Positions 1-11,399 of a DNA stretch of 64,000 nucleotides are shown piece after piece (positions within the stretch are counted from its first letter, which is position 1; each line of letters opens with the position of its first letter). The stretch covers positions 51,468,803 to 51,532,802 of the forward strand of contig OY997588.1 in the NCBI GenBank assembly GCA_963921825.1, read 5' to 3'. Origin of the DNA: Erodium maritimum. Lineage: Eukaryota; Streptophyta; Magnoliopsida; Geraniales; Geraniaceae. The translations under genes and the position numbers were made by a program. Under the pieces are notes generated by a model. The model saw only the letters and a list, made by a program, of their open reading frames with translations. It did no database searches and was not told where the DNA came from.

Positions 1-1812
1 GCCTCCAACAGTCCTAATATCAACAGTTTCACAATCAACCTCCGGGCATGGTCATATGCCTCCAGTACTCCTAATATCGATAAGTTCACAAACAACCTCC
101 GGGCATGGTCATATGCCTCCAGTAAAACAATTATCGCTAAGTTCTCTACTCCTACGACACTTCTAAGTGTCACATGCCTTTCCAATAATTACTAAGTTCC
201 CGTAACATGCTTTTCTAATATTTGATAACCTAGATAACCCACGACACCCCGGTGCCACATGCAATTCTACAGTTAACTTTCCCTAGTCAGGGCCGAGATC
301 CGGCTACTTTTCCCTACCTCGTGCGTGTTCTCCCAAAAGCCAAGCCACGAGCTCCGGTGATGATCTCAGTCACTCACCCAGCCTTCCCTTGCCTCGGTCC
401 ATGGCACGATCTAAAAGAACACAAATTCAAGGCACTTAACAACCCGCAGGAATAAACTGAAAATCACTAAACTCGATGCCCAAACTTAACCCCGACAATG
501 TCGATCACTCCCAAACTTCCCAATTACTCGACATTTTCGATAAAGGACCCATAAAGGCCCGATTCGCCCGACATGGCGAATCTGCCCGGTTTTCAATAAT
601 TGCCTTCCGGGGCTCCAAAAGCCCCCGTTTTCGTTTCTACGGTCTTAGAATAGTTCAAGGAACCCAACGCACTTGACGGAATCGAATTCCGACTTCCGGG
701 TCAATTAATTAACGTTCAAAGTTTCTAGAACCCATTAATTACAACTTCTCCAATATAATTCCAATTTTCGATTCGGTTTAGGATAAATGGCTCGGGGAAC
801 GTTTTAAACCACCCGAACATTAAAACCCGAGCAACCGAGCACGTGGGCCCCACCAAAACCCCTTGGCCGAGAACCCTAGGGTCCAAGGGGGGGCTCGGCC
901 ACCATGTGGTGGCTGGTACCAACTCCGGCCGGCCGGCGGCAACCCACGGTGGCCGGAGCTCCTCCCGAGCCTCCGGTCACCGGAAAACGTCATTCTTCAC
1001 CTCCAACCACCTCCAAAACGTCTCCAACAATCCCCAAAACTCACTACAACCCTAACCCATAGTTTTATACAAAACCCTAACTTTCCAAAGTTAACAAAAC
1101 GAAGATCGGGTTAGGTCTTACCAACGAGGACGATGAGGGGAAGAGGTTTGCTCTTTGCTTTGAATCGATCCAATGGTTGAATAACAAACCCTAGCTCAAC
1201 TTCCTTTCTTCTCTCTTCTTCTTCTTCTCCTTCTCTCTCTAAACCCTCTCTTCTTCTTTCTAATTTAAAACAACTAACAACTAACTCCAAAACTCTCCTT
1301 TAACCCATATGGTCGACCACCTCTCACAACCACACCTTTTCCCCCCAAAACTAACACCACCAAATAATTGACAAGTGTCAAGGTGGGTCCCACACCTTTT
1401 GGAAAATATCTAGTTGATATTTTCCAATCAGTTTCACGAAAAACAGACGTTTCGGGCCCCGAACGGGCATTTTTCCCAAGAAATTACGAAACTGGACGGG
1501 CTACAAGGAAACGGATCAACTATGACCGCTACGACGACGGTTAAGCTTTTCGGATCCCAAACGGTCCTTGAATGGACCAAAACGTCGCTCGGTTGACTTT
1601 TCCAGCGAAAAGTCAACTTTTCCCAAATTGATCAGAAAGTTGCTCTAAGTCCCCCGGAACTCACTTTGGTCAAAAACGAGGTCAACTTAAGTCCGGTATG
1701 ACACTCGGGGTCATTTTAGGTTCACTTAACTATCAGTCTTAAATTTTTTAAAATTTCCTGTTTTTCGCAGGTTTGACTGGCGTTGACTGGGAGTGGTTAT
1801 TACACCACACAT
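1..1812 (-). mobile_element. Ty3/gypsy LTR (partial at window edge)
   Basis: This is the promoter-proximal part of a minus-strand gypsy LTR whose other end lies before the window. Read on the minus strand it begins TGTAATAACCACTCCC at 1812. It runs through the same blocks as the solo LTR at 55932-58852: the block around the TTCCAGCGAAAAGTCAAC motif, a C-rich leader-like stretch, and the repeats at 1-130 with the motif CCTCCGGGCATGGTCATATG. Short ORFs inside it are not genes. Because sequence beyond 1812 is another LTR fragment of the same family, this LTR probably inserted into an older copy; 1813-1817 (ccaca) would be the target duplication, but its partner is outside the window. Confidence 0.75.
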
Positions 1813-2641
1813 GGTGGCCGGAGCTCCCCCGAGCTCCCGGTCACCGGAAAACGTGCCTCTTCCCTCCAAAACGTCTCCAAAACATCTCCAACAATCCACA
1901 CACCTCACTTCCACCATAAAGTACTCATTTTAACCAAACCCTAACTTTTGAACTTAACCAAAACGAAGATCGATTAGGTGCTTACCGTAGAGGAAGACGA
2001 TGTGAGTTCGAATCTACTATCGTTGAGACAAACCCATGGCTCGATGCTCGTGAATAGTGGACAAACCCTAGCCAAGCCTTCTCTTTTCTCTCTTCTTCCT
2101 TCTCTCCTCTTTCTCTTTCTTAAAACACTAACTTTGCAAATTTCCCCCCTTTTATCACATATGGCCGAACCCCCCCCCCCCCCCCCTTTAGGTGTAGTCT
2201 TGTTTTTCCCCAAAAACCTAACACCACCACTTGTTTGACAAGTGGCAAGGTGGGTCCCACCCACAGATTCGCGAAATTCGGACGTTTCGGGCCCCGAACG
2301 GGCACTTTTTCCAAGAAATTACGAAACTTGACGGGCTACAAGGAAACGGCTCAACTAAGACCGCTGCGAAAACGACTAAGCTTTTTGTATACAAAACGGT
2401 CCTCGAATGGACCAAAACGTCGCTCGGTTGACTTTTCCAGCGAAAAGTCAACATTTCCCAAATTGATCAGAAAGTTGCCCTGAGTCCCCCGGAACTCAGT
2501 TTGGTCGATATCGGGGTCAACTTAAGTCCAGTATGATCCTCGGGGTCAATCTTAGGTTTAATTAAGTGTCTGCTTAAATTTTTTAATTTTTCCTGTTTTT
2601 TTCGCAGATTTGACTGGCATTTACCGGGAGTGGTTCTTACA
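1813..2641 (-). mobile_element. Older gypsy LTR fragment
   Basis: This is a second, partial copy of the same LTR family, also minus strand. It contains the GTGCTTACCGTAGAGGA-type block (from 1978), the fold-back motif near 2430-2450, and ends at 2641 with TGTAAGAACCACTCCCGG on the minus strand, a normal LTR start. The matching block in another copy is about 33440-34346. Its remaining half is expected upstream of position 1, on the far side of the LTR that appears to have inserted into it. It contains a run of about 15 C at 2169-2184. Confidence 0.65.
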
Positions 2642-3052
2642 GAAAGATATATCGGATTTGCGGATTCAAACTGTGGCATGGCGTGAAGACCACTTACTTG
2701 AAAGCAATTTGCTCGGTTGACCTCGGTGGCGATCAAAAACCGGTTGCTCCCCAAGGTTACACAGTTGCTAGCTCGATCTGTGCCCACTCACGAATAAAGC
2801 CCTGTAACTTATGGAAACAATACTCATGAGTTGTAGAGAGAATGAGAGATTTTATATTGTTCATTCTTTGAAATGAAGAAGGAGTGTTATAAATAGGCTA
2901 AGAGGAAGGGTATTATGGGTAACTTCATAATAGCCATTAAGCCTCATTAAGAATACTAGGTGTGGACACCGTGCGATGCGCGGTGGATGGTGTAAGGATC
3001 GGTATCTGAGATCTAACTATTGTAGTTGGATATGTAATGTTTTGTTCTATAG
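2642..3052. other. Unassigned sequence left of element A
   Basis: These 411 bases have no convincing coding potential. There is a TATA-like string (ttataaatagg) near 2890-2902 and a short GC-rich inverted motif near 2970-2985 (accgtgcgatgcgcggt). The last five bases, 3048-3052 (tatag), are one copy of the target duplication of element A. The sequence continues on the other side of element A at 12322. It may be part of another degraded repeat, but I recognise no family. Confidence 0.4.
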
Positions 3053-6000
3053 TGTGAAGACCGCTTCGGTAAAAAGGTTCATTTAATTAAATTTTAATCG
3101 TTCGGAACGTCGAGGTTGAAATCTAAATCGGTTTTGGTAAAGGCGAGGCTGAAATTCGATTAAATTCTTTAGTCGTGTAATAAAAAAGCTTTTGGGCTGG
3201 ACCGGGCAGAACCGGCCCAAGTTGTTGACCCGGCCCACACCAGGGGTTTAAAAGCCTTGTTTTTAGGGTTTCAACCCATTTTTCAGTTTCTCTTCTTCTC
3301 TGTACGCAGCCGAGACCTACCCCCCTCCCTCTCACGTCCGACTTCCCCATCTCCTCCTCTCACCTCAAACCGGCACCGCTCCACACCACCATCTCCGTCC
3401 TCACCGAGCCATCGCCGGTCATCCTCATGCCACCACCGTCACCTTCGTTCCCACGTCGTCCAGCTCAATCGTTGGCCATGTCTCCGCCTCCGACCTACGC
3501 TCTCTTTCCCGACCACGAGCGCCGCCCCTCTCTGTCTCCCCCTCTTCCTCCCCAACTCGAAAACGCACGGCCGACCGCCGTAAACCCCTCCTCCGTGCCC
3601 ACCTCCGCCGCCTCCCTCTCGGCGCCGTAGCCTCCGCCTTCTCAGATCTCCCGAACCACCTCATCCACGACCTCACCCTCTTCAATCGCGTTCGAACCGA
3701 GCCCATCTTCGGGTCCGTCCAGATCTGTCGCGGACGAGGGACTGCCCGGCTCCACCGTGCCCAGCCGCCACCCTTGTTTCCCCTACGGTGAGCCCCTACC
3801 ATTGTGAGGCCTTGGTCGGCCGGAATAAAACCCGAGCCTTTTTCCCCTTTCCCTATTTGTTTTCCCGAGTTTTTCAGATCTGTTCGGCAAGAAACAAACA
3901 AAAAGGACTGTGATTTCAAAAAGGAAGAGGTAAATCGAATTTGTTTCAAAAAGGGTGATTTTGTTACTTTGGGACTGTTTTGTTAAGGGAAAGAAATTAA
4001 AAACCTAATCGGTTCTAAATTAAGGGGGGTTTCAAAATCAGGTTTAAAATTGAAAGAATTGTAATTCTGGACTTGAACGTTTTGTTAAACGGAACTGTGA
4101 ACGAGTCTGGAACTTTAAACCAGACTGTTGAACAGGTTTAAAAGCGAGCGCTGAATCGGGTGCCTCGGGAATCGTGCCTCGGGAAATGTGCACCAGGTTC
4201 GGTGCTCGGGGCTCGATTACTCGAACCCGATTCATCGTTTAACCCCGCTTTTAGCCCGCTCGATTTTTTAAAGAGAACGTTTGAACCTAAATCGAAACCG
4301 TCGTAACCTTTTAAATTAAATTGTGAAACCGGTTTAATTGTAACTTTATGTGTAAAGTTTAGTCCGACTTCGAGCGAAGAGAAGACCGGAGTTAAACCCA
4401 GACTCGGTTCTCACCCTAGAGGACGGTGTTGGCCCGGTTGTCAGCAGCTAGGAGACGCTGCTGTGGTATCGTCTTGAGGTAGAGAAAAGTAGCCGGATCT
4501 CGGCGCTGACTAGGGAGAGTTAACAATAGAATTGCATGTGACACCGGGGTGTCGTGGGTTAAGTAGGTTATCGAATATTAAGAATGCTTGTGACACTTGG
4601 GGTGTCGTGGGTTAAGTAGGTTATCGAAGTTTGGAAATGCATGTGACACTTAGTAGTGTCGTAGGAGTAGAGAACTTATCGATGTTGGAATTACTGGAGG
4701 CATATGACCATGCCCGGAGGTTGATTGTGAACTTATCGATATTAGGAGTACTGGAGGAATATGACCATGTCCGGAGGTTGATTATGAAACTGTTCATATT
4801 AGGACTGTTCGAGGCATTGGTTATGCCGGAGGTTGATTGTACGTTACTGTTGTGTCTTGGGTGGCCATGAGAGCCCGTACTTTACTGTTGGTTTCTTGGG
4901 TGGCCATGAGTGCCCGTGGGGTTGTTGAACCCGTGTCTTTGTTGTTGGTGTGTCGTGGGAGGCCGTGAGTGCCTGTGGGATTGTTGAACCCGTGTTTTAC
5001 TGTTGGTGTGTCTTGGGAGGCCGTGAGTGCCCGTGGGGCTGTTGAACCCGTGTCTTTGCTGTTGGTGTGTCGTGGGAGGCCGTGAGTGCCTGTGGGATTG
5101 TTGAACCTGTGTATTACTGTTGGTGTGTCTTGGGAGGCCGTGAGTGCCTTTGGGGTTGTTGAGCCCGTGAGTTACTGTTGGTGTGTCTTGGGTGGCCGTG
5201 AGTGCCCGTGGGGTTGTTGAGCCCGTGAGTTACTGTTGTTGTGTCTTGGGAGGCCGTGAGTTCCCGTGGGGTTGTTGAGCCCGTGAGTTACTGTTGGTGT
5301 GTCTTGGGAGGCCGTGAGTGCCCGTGGGGTTGTTGAGCCTGTGAGTTACGGTTGGTGTGTCTTGGGTGGCCATGAGTGCCTGTGTTGTTGCTGTTTGTTG
5401 AACTTTGCTTGTGATTGTGATTGTGGTTACCTGAGTTTGGAAACCCGACTTTGTGTTGGGAAAATTTCGTGGTTTGCGCGGGTGTGGCTAGTCACCCGAT
5501 TATGATCGGGGAAAGGGGAGAGGTTGTGAGCTAGCCTCCCGATAGAGATCAGGAGAAATTTGCGCGACAGGTCGACCGCCTGACCTGACTAGGATCGGTA
5601 AAAGCGCGAGAGACGGAGATAGGTTACTGAGCAGCTGGCGTGCGATCCTTTGTGATCTTGTTTGGTGTGCGATCCTTTGTGATCTTGGGTGTTGCGTGGT
5701 TGTATGTCGTGTCGTTGGAGGAGGTCGTCGATCGTTATGTCTGGTCTACTTTACGTGTCCGAGTGTTGAGTCGGTTGAGGAAAGTGTTAGTGGGTGTGCG
5801 TCAGTCGGAGTACTTGAGTTGGGGATGGTGATCCCCGGTGTTGAGTTTGTTGTTGGTGTTACAATCATTGTCTGCTAAGTATGTCGTAGTCAGTCTGTTA
5901 ACCGTGGTGGTGAGCGAACGCTCACCCTTAGCTGCTTTTCCTACAGGTACCGGTCGCAGGTTGGACTAGGTGAGCTTCTGAAGCTTGAAGAGCTAGGAGC

Positions 6001-6198
6001 GGGATTCTGGGTTTATTTTGAGTCTAGCGACGGATACCATACTTTTGTCCACTTGTTGGGACGTATTTTTAAGTTGTAAATATTATTTTGTTGAACAAAT
6101 GGTGTTTTTAAAGTGGTTTAATGTAAAAGGTTTCAAAATGTTTTATTGTTTTAAAGGTTCAAGTCCTGAGTTCGGTTTACTGAAATTGGGGCGTGACA
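3053..6198 (+). repeat. 5' LTR of gypsy element A
   Basis: The LTR starts TGTGAAGACCGCTTCGG and ends GGGGCGTGACA, directly before the primer binding site. The first roughly 1.4 kb (3053 to about 4470), with its C/T-rich, leader-like stretch at 3290-3860, has no counterpart in the other gypsy LTRs of the window. From about 4475 onward it matches elements B, C and the solo LTR. ORFs in this LTR, including a 174-codon one on the minus strand at 3425-3949, are by-products of GC-rich sequence. Confidence 0.88.
4853..5390 (+). repeat. 58-bp minisatellite inside LTR
   Basis: About nine imperfect tandem copies of a 58-bp unit with the core GTGTGTCTTGGGAGGCCGTG. Successive GAGCCCGTGAG motifs at 5161 and 5219 give the period. 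The array sits in the downstream half of the LTR and recurs in every gypsy LTR of this window with a different copy number. Confidence 0.9.
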
Positions 6199-6201
6199 GC
6201 T

Positions 6202-6213
6202 TGGTATCAGAGC
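6202..6213 (+). promoter_or_regulatory. Primer binding site, element A
   Basis: TGGTATCAGAGC, complementary to the 3' end of initiator tRNA-Met, begins three bases after the 5' LTR. This is the minus-strand priming site for reverse transcription and fixes the LTR boundary at 6198. Confidence 0.92.
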
Positions 6214-7619
6214 TCGAGGTTTCACACCTCGGACTGTACGTCAATTAGGTGGGGAGAGTGGAGTCAGTAAAGTCCCGTCGTGCGTTAGGTACGCAGGTCG
6301 GAACCGTGTGTAGACCCCTTGTGTTTTGAGTCCTGTTTGTGTTTGTGTGTATGTGCAGTACGGGGTTACTGGCATACTGTTTGTGTGTTGCTGCGTGAAA
6401 CATTTTTAAACTATCGCGACTCGACTCAGGGGCGCCCCTGTTGTCGAGCGTGATGGTGTTGACATCAAATGGGTACAATGTAGTTCGTGGACGCCTGGAC
6501 CGGGTTGTAACTACCTGATGTCAAGAAATGATGTTTTTTTAATGAAGTGGAAATTTTTTTAAAAATGGTTGGCCCTGTGGGCGTGTTTTGATTTTGGTTG
6601 GCCCTGTGGGCGTGTGTGACTTTGGTTGGCCCTGTGGACGTGTATGACTTTGGTTGGCCCGGTGGGCGAGTGTTGTCGTGTTGTTGTTTGGCCGGGTTGG
6701 CTTGTGGTTGACGTAGAGTGATTTGATTTTGTATGTGAGTCGTGGTGCGTGTGTTGTCGAATTGGTGGTCAAGAGTATGTGTCGTTTGAGGCTATTTTTT
6801 AAGGGTTAAAACGGGGTAAGGTTCGAGTTGAAGTGAATTTGAAAAACAGGTATGCGCGAGCGTCACGAGTCCTGTCACGGATCTGTGATGGACCAGAGCG
6901 ATTTGGCGAATTTTAGGCCTTCTTCATGGCTCTGTGACCCCAACCGTGACGGGGTCTGTCACGGATCCGTGATCCCTATCTGTTCCACCGTCTTGAGTGT
7001 GCAGTTTGAGTGTTGGTTTTGCGTGGCGGTGTTCATGGTTGTTTTGGTTGTAGAGGTCGTAAGTTCGGTGTTAAGGGATGAGGTCTTGGGTTCGAGACTC
7101 ATCAATAACATGCGGTAGTGATACAGCGCCTCGAGGTGAGAGTCTCACCGCAGAGAGGGGTTAAGGTTGATGCGCTGCGGCGCCATGCGAACTAGGTTTC
7201 CCTATGTGAACGCGTGTTCGAGGTTTCCCTCGCGTGAACGGGTGGGTTGAGGTTTCCTTCACGTGAGTGGGTTATTTGAGGTTTCCTTAACAAATTAAGA
7301 TATTGGGGTATTGATGGTGTGAGCAATAGTGATTTACTGATTTGAGGACGTGTTTCCCGTGTCGAGGTTTATCTTACATGAGGGAGTACTTGAGGTGTTG
7401 ATAGGGTGAACAAGTGTGACGTTTGGCATCAGGTTTTGAGGTAGTGGTTTGCCGTGGTAAGATCGGGAAGCCTTTAGTGCTTTACTAGTATGCCATAACC
7501 GAACGGGTGCCCGTGGAGGTGAGCATAACGCTCATCCCCTTTACTAATTTTCCCACAAGGGACGAGTAGCGAACACTGGTTTGGTTGCGGAAAGTTATAA
7601 GTAAATGCATATAGGACCG
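6214..7619 (+). other. Leader and lost gag region of element A
   Basis: About 1.4 kb between the primer binding site and the protease remnant has no gag-like ORF and no CCHC knuckle. It contains three to four repeats of a TTGGCCCTGTGGGCGTG-type unit at 6565-6690. It also has palindromic GTCACGGATCCGTGA-type motifs between 6865 and 6972. The same layout occurs in element B (28256-29640), which argues for a conserved untranslated leader in this family. Confidence 0.55.
6959..6972. repeat. Perfect 14-bp palindrome in gypsy leader
   Basis: TCACGGATCCGTGA is self-complementary. Diverged versions lie nearby at 6865-6890 and 6925-6945, so the leader RNA could form several stem-loops. Element B has two exact copies, at 28936-28949 and 29020-29033. 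Confidence 0.7.
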
Positions 7620-8130
7620 TGTGAGGATTGCACTAGACCTTACCGGAGTGACTAATGGAGTGGGTGTTCGGTCTCCGATTTGGGCATCAGTTTTATTTGA
7701 TACCGGGATGTCACACTCGTTTGTTCGTCGAGTTGTGCTGAGAGGTTGGGGCTGAGTTTAGAGCCGTTGAGTCCACCCCGACGTCTGGACACGCCGGTTG
7801 GTGGTGGGGTGGTGTTGACTAGGGTCTGTCGTGCCTGCGGAGTTTGAGAAGCGAACTGATACAGGAGGTTCAAGAGAGGGCTCATGAGCCCTGATGCTGG
7901 ATCGAGTCCTCACCCGGAGGATCGGGTATGTTCGGAGTTGGTGGGCACGACAGCGGTAGTGGAGCGAGGTCTTAGAGAGACTGCGAGGATCTGTGAGGAT
8001 CGGCAGAGACTGAGCTTGTGCGTGCATCCGTGGGAAGGATACTTACGAAATGACAACCTTTAAACATAATCTTGGGAATGGATTGGCTGGCGAAGTACCG
8101 AGCCAATACCGACTGTTACTGGCGACGAGC
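7620..8130 (+). pseudogene. Gypsy aspartic protease remnant (element A)
   Basis: This is a broken retropepsin domain. It would cut the Gag-Pol polyprotein. Conceptual reading around 7640-7740 gives TGVTNG...FDTGMSHSF, with the catalytic D-T-G triad still readable near 7700. Around 8068-8125 a second block reads IILGMDWLAKYRANTDC, the conserved protease C-terminal segment of plant gypsy elements. Frameshifts and stops separate the blocks, and no ORF spans them. The expected reverse transcriptase does not follow; the sequence jumps to the region just before integrase. Confidence 0.7.
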
Positions 8131-8179
8131 TACGAGAGTCGCAACATTCGCGTCTGACAGTGCACGTGGGTAGCAGTAA

Positions 8180-8940
8180 GAGGAGCGCGACATCAGGTGG
8201 CATGTCTAGTAGAGCGGGATGCGGAGAGCGGTCGCGGAGTTGTATCGCGATGCCTCACTCGTCGACAGGTGAGAGCCGAACAACAGCGTCCCGCTGAATT
8301 ATTGCAGCCACTGCGGGTTGCACAATGGAAATGGGGGCACGTCACGATGGGTTTCGTGAGCGGTTAGGCGAGTTCGCCTACAACAATAGCTTTCAGGCCA
8401 GTATCACGATGGCATCGTTCGGAACGTTGTATGGTAGGCCGTGTCGGTCGCCCGTGTGCGGGGCGGAAGTGAGGAATGAGGGTTTACTGGGTCTAGAACT
8501 GGACCGAGAGACAGCTGAGTCGGTCGTGCCTAAACGTGAGCGGTTGAAGACCGCGCAGAGTCAGCAGGAGCTAGGCTGATAGACGGCGCCGACCTCTCGA
8601 GTCAGCAATCAGTGGTCATGTATCCCTGGAGGTGAGTCCGAAAGGTGGACTAATGCATTTCAACCGCGGCGGAGGCGGGTCAGCCCCGCAGTGTATAGGC
8701 CCTTTCGAGGTCTTGAGTACGTCATTGAGTGGGAAGATGTCGAGGTAACGGGTGATGTCCTGTATGAGGACAAACCGGTTTGGGAAATGGGTCCACGAGA
8801 GCAGGTCCTGCGCGGAAGGGTTATCCGATTAGAACGGTGCAGTGGCGGCACCACGAGGCTTAGTCGACTTGGGAACGCGAGGACGAGGTTCGCGCGAAGT
8901 ACCCCGATCTGTTCGACTCCTGAGGTACGTCTGTTTTAAA
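8180..8940 (+). pseudogene. Gypsy integrase C-terminus and chromodomain remnant (element A)
   Basis: This is a deletion-joined integrase. About 8300-8350 encodes the block before the catalytic core (LQPLRVAQWKWGHVTMGF, in a broken frame). It is fused directly to the post-core block FAYNNSFQASI...LYGRPCRSPVC around 8365-8460, so the D,D,E core is missing. Further on, about 8690-8930 carries a chromodomain-like tail with YEDKPVWEM...REQVLRGRVIRL, typical of Tekay/Del chromoviruses. There are several frame breaks. Element C has the same junction between WKWGHV and the FAYNN block. Confidence 0.75.
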
Positions 8941-8956
8941 TTTCACGGACGAAATT

Positions 8957-8974
8957 CTTTTAAGGGGGGAAGAT
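8957..8974 (+). promoter_or_regulatory. Polypurine tract, element A
   Basis: The purine run AAGGGGGGAAGAT, preceded by TTTT, abuts the 3' LTR start at 8975. This is the plus-strand priming site. Element C has a near-identical tract on the minus strand at about 34347-34360. Confidence 0.8.
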
Positions 8975-10796
8975 TGTGAAGACCGCTTCGGTAAAAAGGT
9001 TAATTTAATTAAATCTTAATCGTTCGGAACGTCGAGGTTGAAATCTAAATCGGTTTTGGTAAAGGCGGGGCTGAAATTCGATTAAATTCTTTAGTCGTGT
9101 AAAAAAAAAGGTTTTGGGCTGGACCGGGCAGAACTGGCCCAAGTTGCTGACCCGGCCCAGGCTCCTGACTCGGCCCACACCTGGGGTTTAAAAGCCTCGT
9201 TTTTAGGGTTTCAACCCATTTTTCAGCTTCTCTTCTTCTCTGTACGCAACCGAGACCTACCCCCCTCCCTCTCACGTCCGACTTCCCAATCTCCTCCTCT
9301 CACCTCAAACCGCCACCGCTCCACACCACCATCTCCGTCCTCACCGAGCCATCGCCGGTCATCCTCATGCCACCACCGTCACCCTCGTTCCCACGTCGTC
9401 CAGCTCAATCGTTGGCCACGTCCCCGCCTCCGACCTCCGCTCTCTTTCCCGACCACGAGCGCCGCCCCTCTCTGTCTCCCCCTCTTCCTCCCCCATTCGA
9501 AAATGCACGGCCGGCCGCCGTAAACCCCTCCTCCGTGCCCACCTCCGCCGCCTCCCTCTCGGCGCTGTAGCCTCCGCCTTCTCAGATCTCCCGAACCACC
9601 TCATCCCCGACCTCGCCCTCTTCAATTGCGTTCGAACCGAGCCCATCTTCGGGTCCGTCCAGATCTGTCGCGGACGAGGGACTGCCCGGCTCCGCCGTGC
9701 CCAGCCGCCACCCTTGTTTCCCCCTACGGTGAGCCCCTACCATCGTGAGGCCTTGGTCAGCCGGAATAAAACCCGAGCCTTTTTCCCCTTTCCCTATTTG
9801 TGTTCCTGAATTTTTCAAATCTATTCGGCAAGAAACAACCAAAAAGGACTGTGATTTCAAAAAGGAAGAAGTAAATCGAATTTGTTTCAAAAAGGGTGAT
9901 TTTGTGACTTTGGGACTGTTTTGTTAAGGGAAAGAAATTAAAAACCTAATCGGTTCTAAATTAAAGGGGGTTTCAAAATCAGGTTTCAAATTGAAAGAAT
10001 TGTAATTCTGGACTTGAACGTTTTGTTAAACGGAACTGTGAACGAGTCTGGAACTTTAAACCAGACTGTTGAACGGGTTTAAAAGCGGAGCGCTGAATCG
10101 GGTGCCTCGGGAATCGTGCCTCGGAAAACGTGCACCAGGTTCTATGCTCGGGGCTCGATTACTCGAACCCGATTCATCGTTTAACCCCGCTTTTAGCCCG
10201 CTCGAGTTTTTAAAGAGAACGTTTGAACCTAAATCGAAACCGTCGTGACCTTTTAAATTAAATTGTGAAACCGGTTTAATTGTAACTTTCTGTGTAAAGT
10301 TTAGTCCGACTTCGAGCGAAGAGAAGACCGGAGTTAAACCCAGACTCGGTTCTCGCCCTAGAGGACGGTGTTGGCCCGGTCGTCAGCAGCTAGGAGACGT
10401 TGTTGTGGTATCGTCTTGAGGTAGAGAAAAGTAGCCGGATCTCGGCGCTGACTAGGGAGAGTTAACAATAGAATTGCATGTGACACCGGGGTGTCGTGGG
10501 TTAAGTAGGTTATCGAATATTAGAAATGCATGTGACACTTGGGGTGCCGTGGGTTAAGTAGGTTATCGAAGTTTGGAAATGCATGTGACACTTAGTAGTG
10601 TCGTAGGAGCAGAGAACTTATCGATGTTAGAATTACTGGAGGCATATGACCATGCCCGGAGGTTGATTGTGAGCATATCGATATTAGGAGTATTGGAGGC
10701 ATATGACCATGACCGGAGGTTGATTGTGAAACTGTTGATATTAGGACTGTTGGAAGCATTGGTTATGACGGAGTTGATTGTACGTTATTGTTGTGT

Positions 10797-11340
10797 CTTG
10801 GGTGGCCATGAGAGCCCGTACTTTACTATTGGTGTCTTGGGTGGCCATGAGTGCCCGTGGGGTTGTTGAACCCGTGTCTTTGCTGTTGGTGTGTCGTGGG
10901 AGGCCGTGAGTGCCTGTAGGATTGTTGAAACCGTGTTTTACTGTTGGTGTGTCATGGGAGGCCGTGAGTGCCCGTGGGGCTGTTGAACCCGTGTCTTTGA
11001 TCTTGGTGTGTCGTGGGAGGCCGTGAGTGCCTGTGGGATTGTTGAACCCGTGTTTTACTGTTGGTGTGTCTTGGGAGGCCGTGAGTGCCTGTGGGTTTGT
11101 TGAGCCCGTGAGTTACTATTGGTGTGTCTTGGGTGGCCGTGAGTGCCCGTGGGGTTGTTGAGCCCGTGAGTTACTGTTGGTGTGTCTTGGGAGGCCGTGA
11201 GTGCCCGTGGGGTTGTTGAGCCCGTGAGTTACTGTTGGTGTGTCTTGGGAGGCCGTGAGTGCCCGTGGGGTTGTTGAGCCCGTGAGTTACGGTTGGTGTG
11301 TCTTGGTTGGCCATGAGTGCCTGTGTTGTTGCTGTTTGTT
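10797..11340 (+). repeat. 58-bp minisatellite, 3' LTR of element A
   Basis: The same tandem unit as at 4853-5390, about nine copies, with many shared substitutions between the two LTRs but also private ones. Confidence 0.88.
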
Positions 11341-11399
11341 GAACTTTGCTTGTGATTGTCATTGTGGTTACATGAGTTTGGAAACCCGACTTTGTGTCG

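Noticed and set aside
2960-2990. Helitron-like GC hairpin (ccgtgcgatgcgcggtgg)
   Set aside because: No CTRR end or TC start could be placed, and the hairpin is imperfect.
3425-3949. 174-codon minus-strand ORF, and the Pro/Ser-rich ORF at 3257-3583 on the plus strand
   Set aside because: Both lie in the GC-rich part of an LTR, overlap each other on opposite strands, and are truncated differently in the second LTR (9365-9646, 9582-9890). No protein motif.
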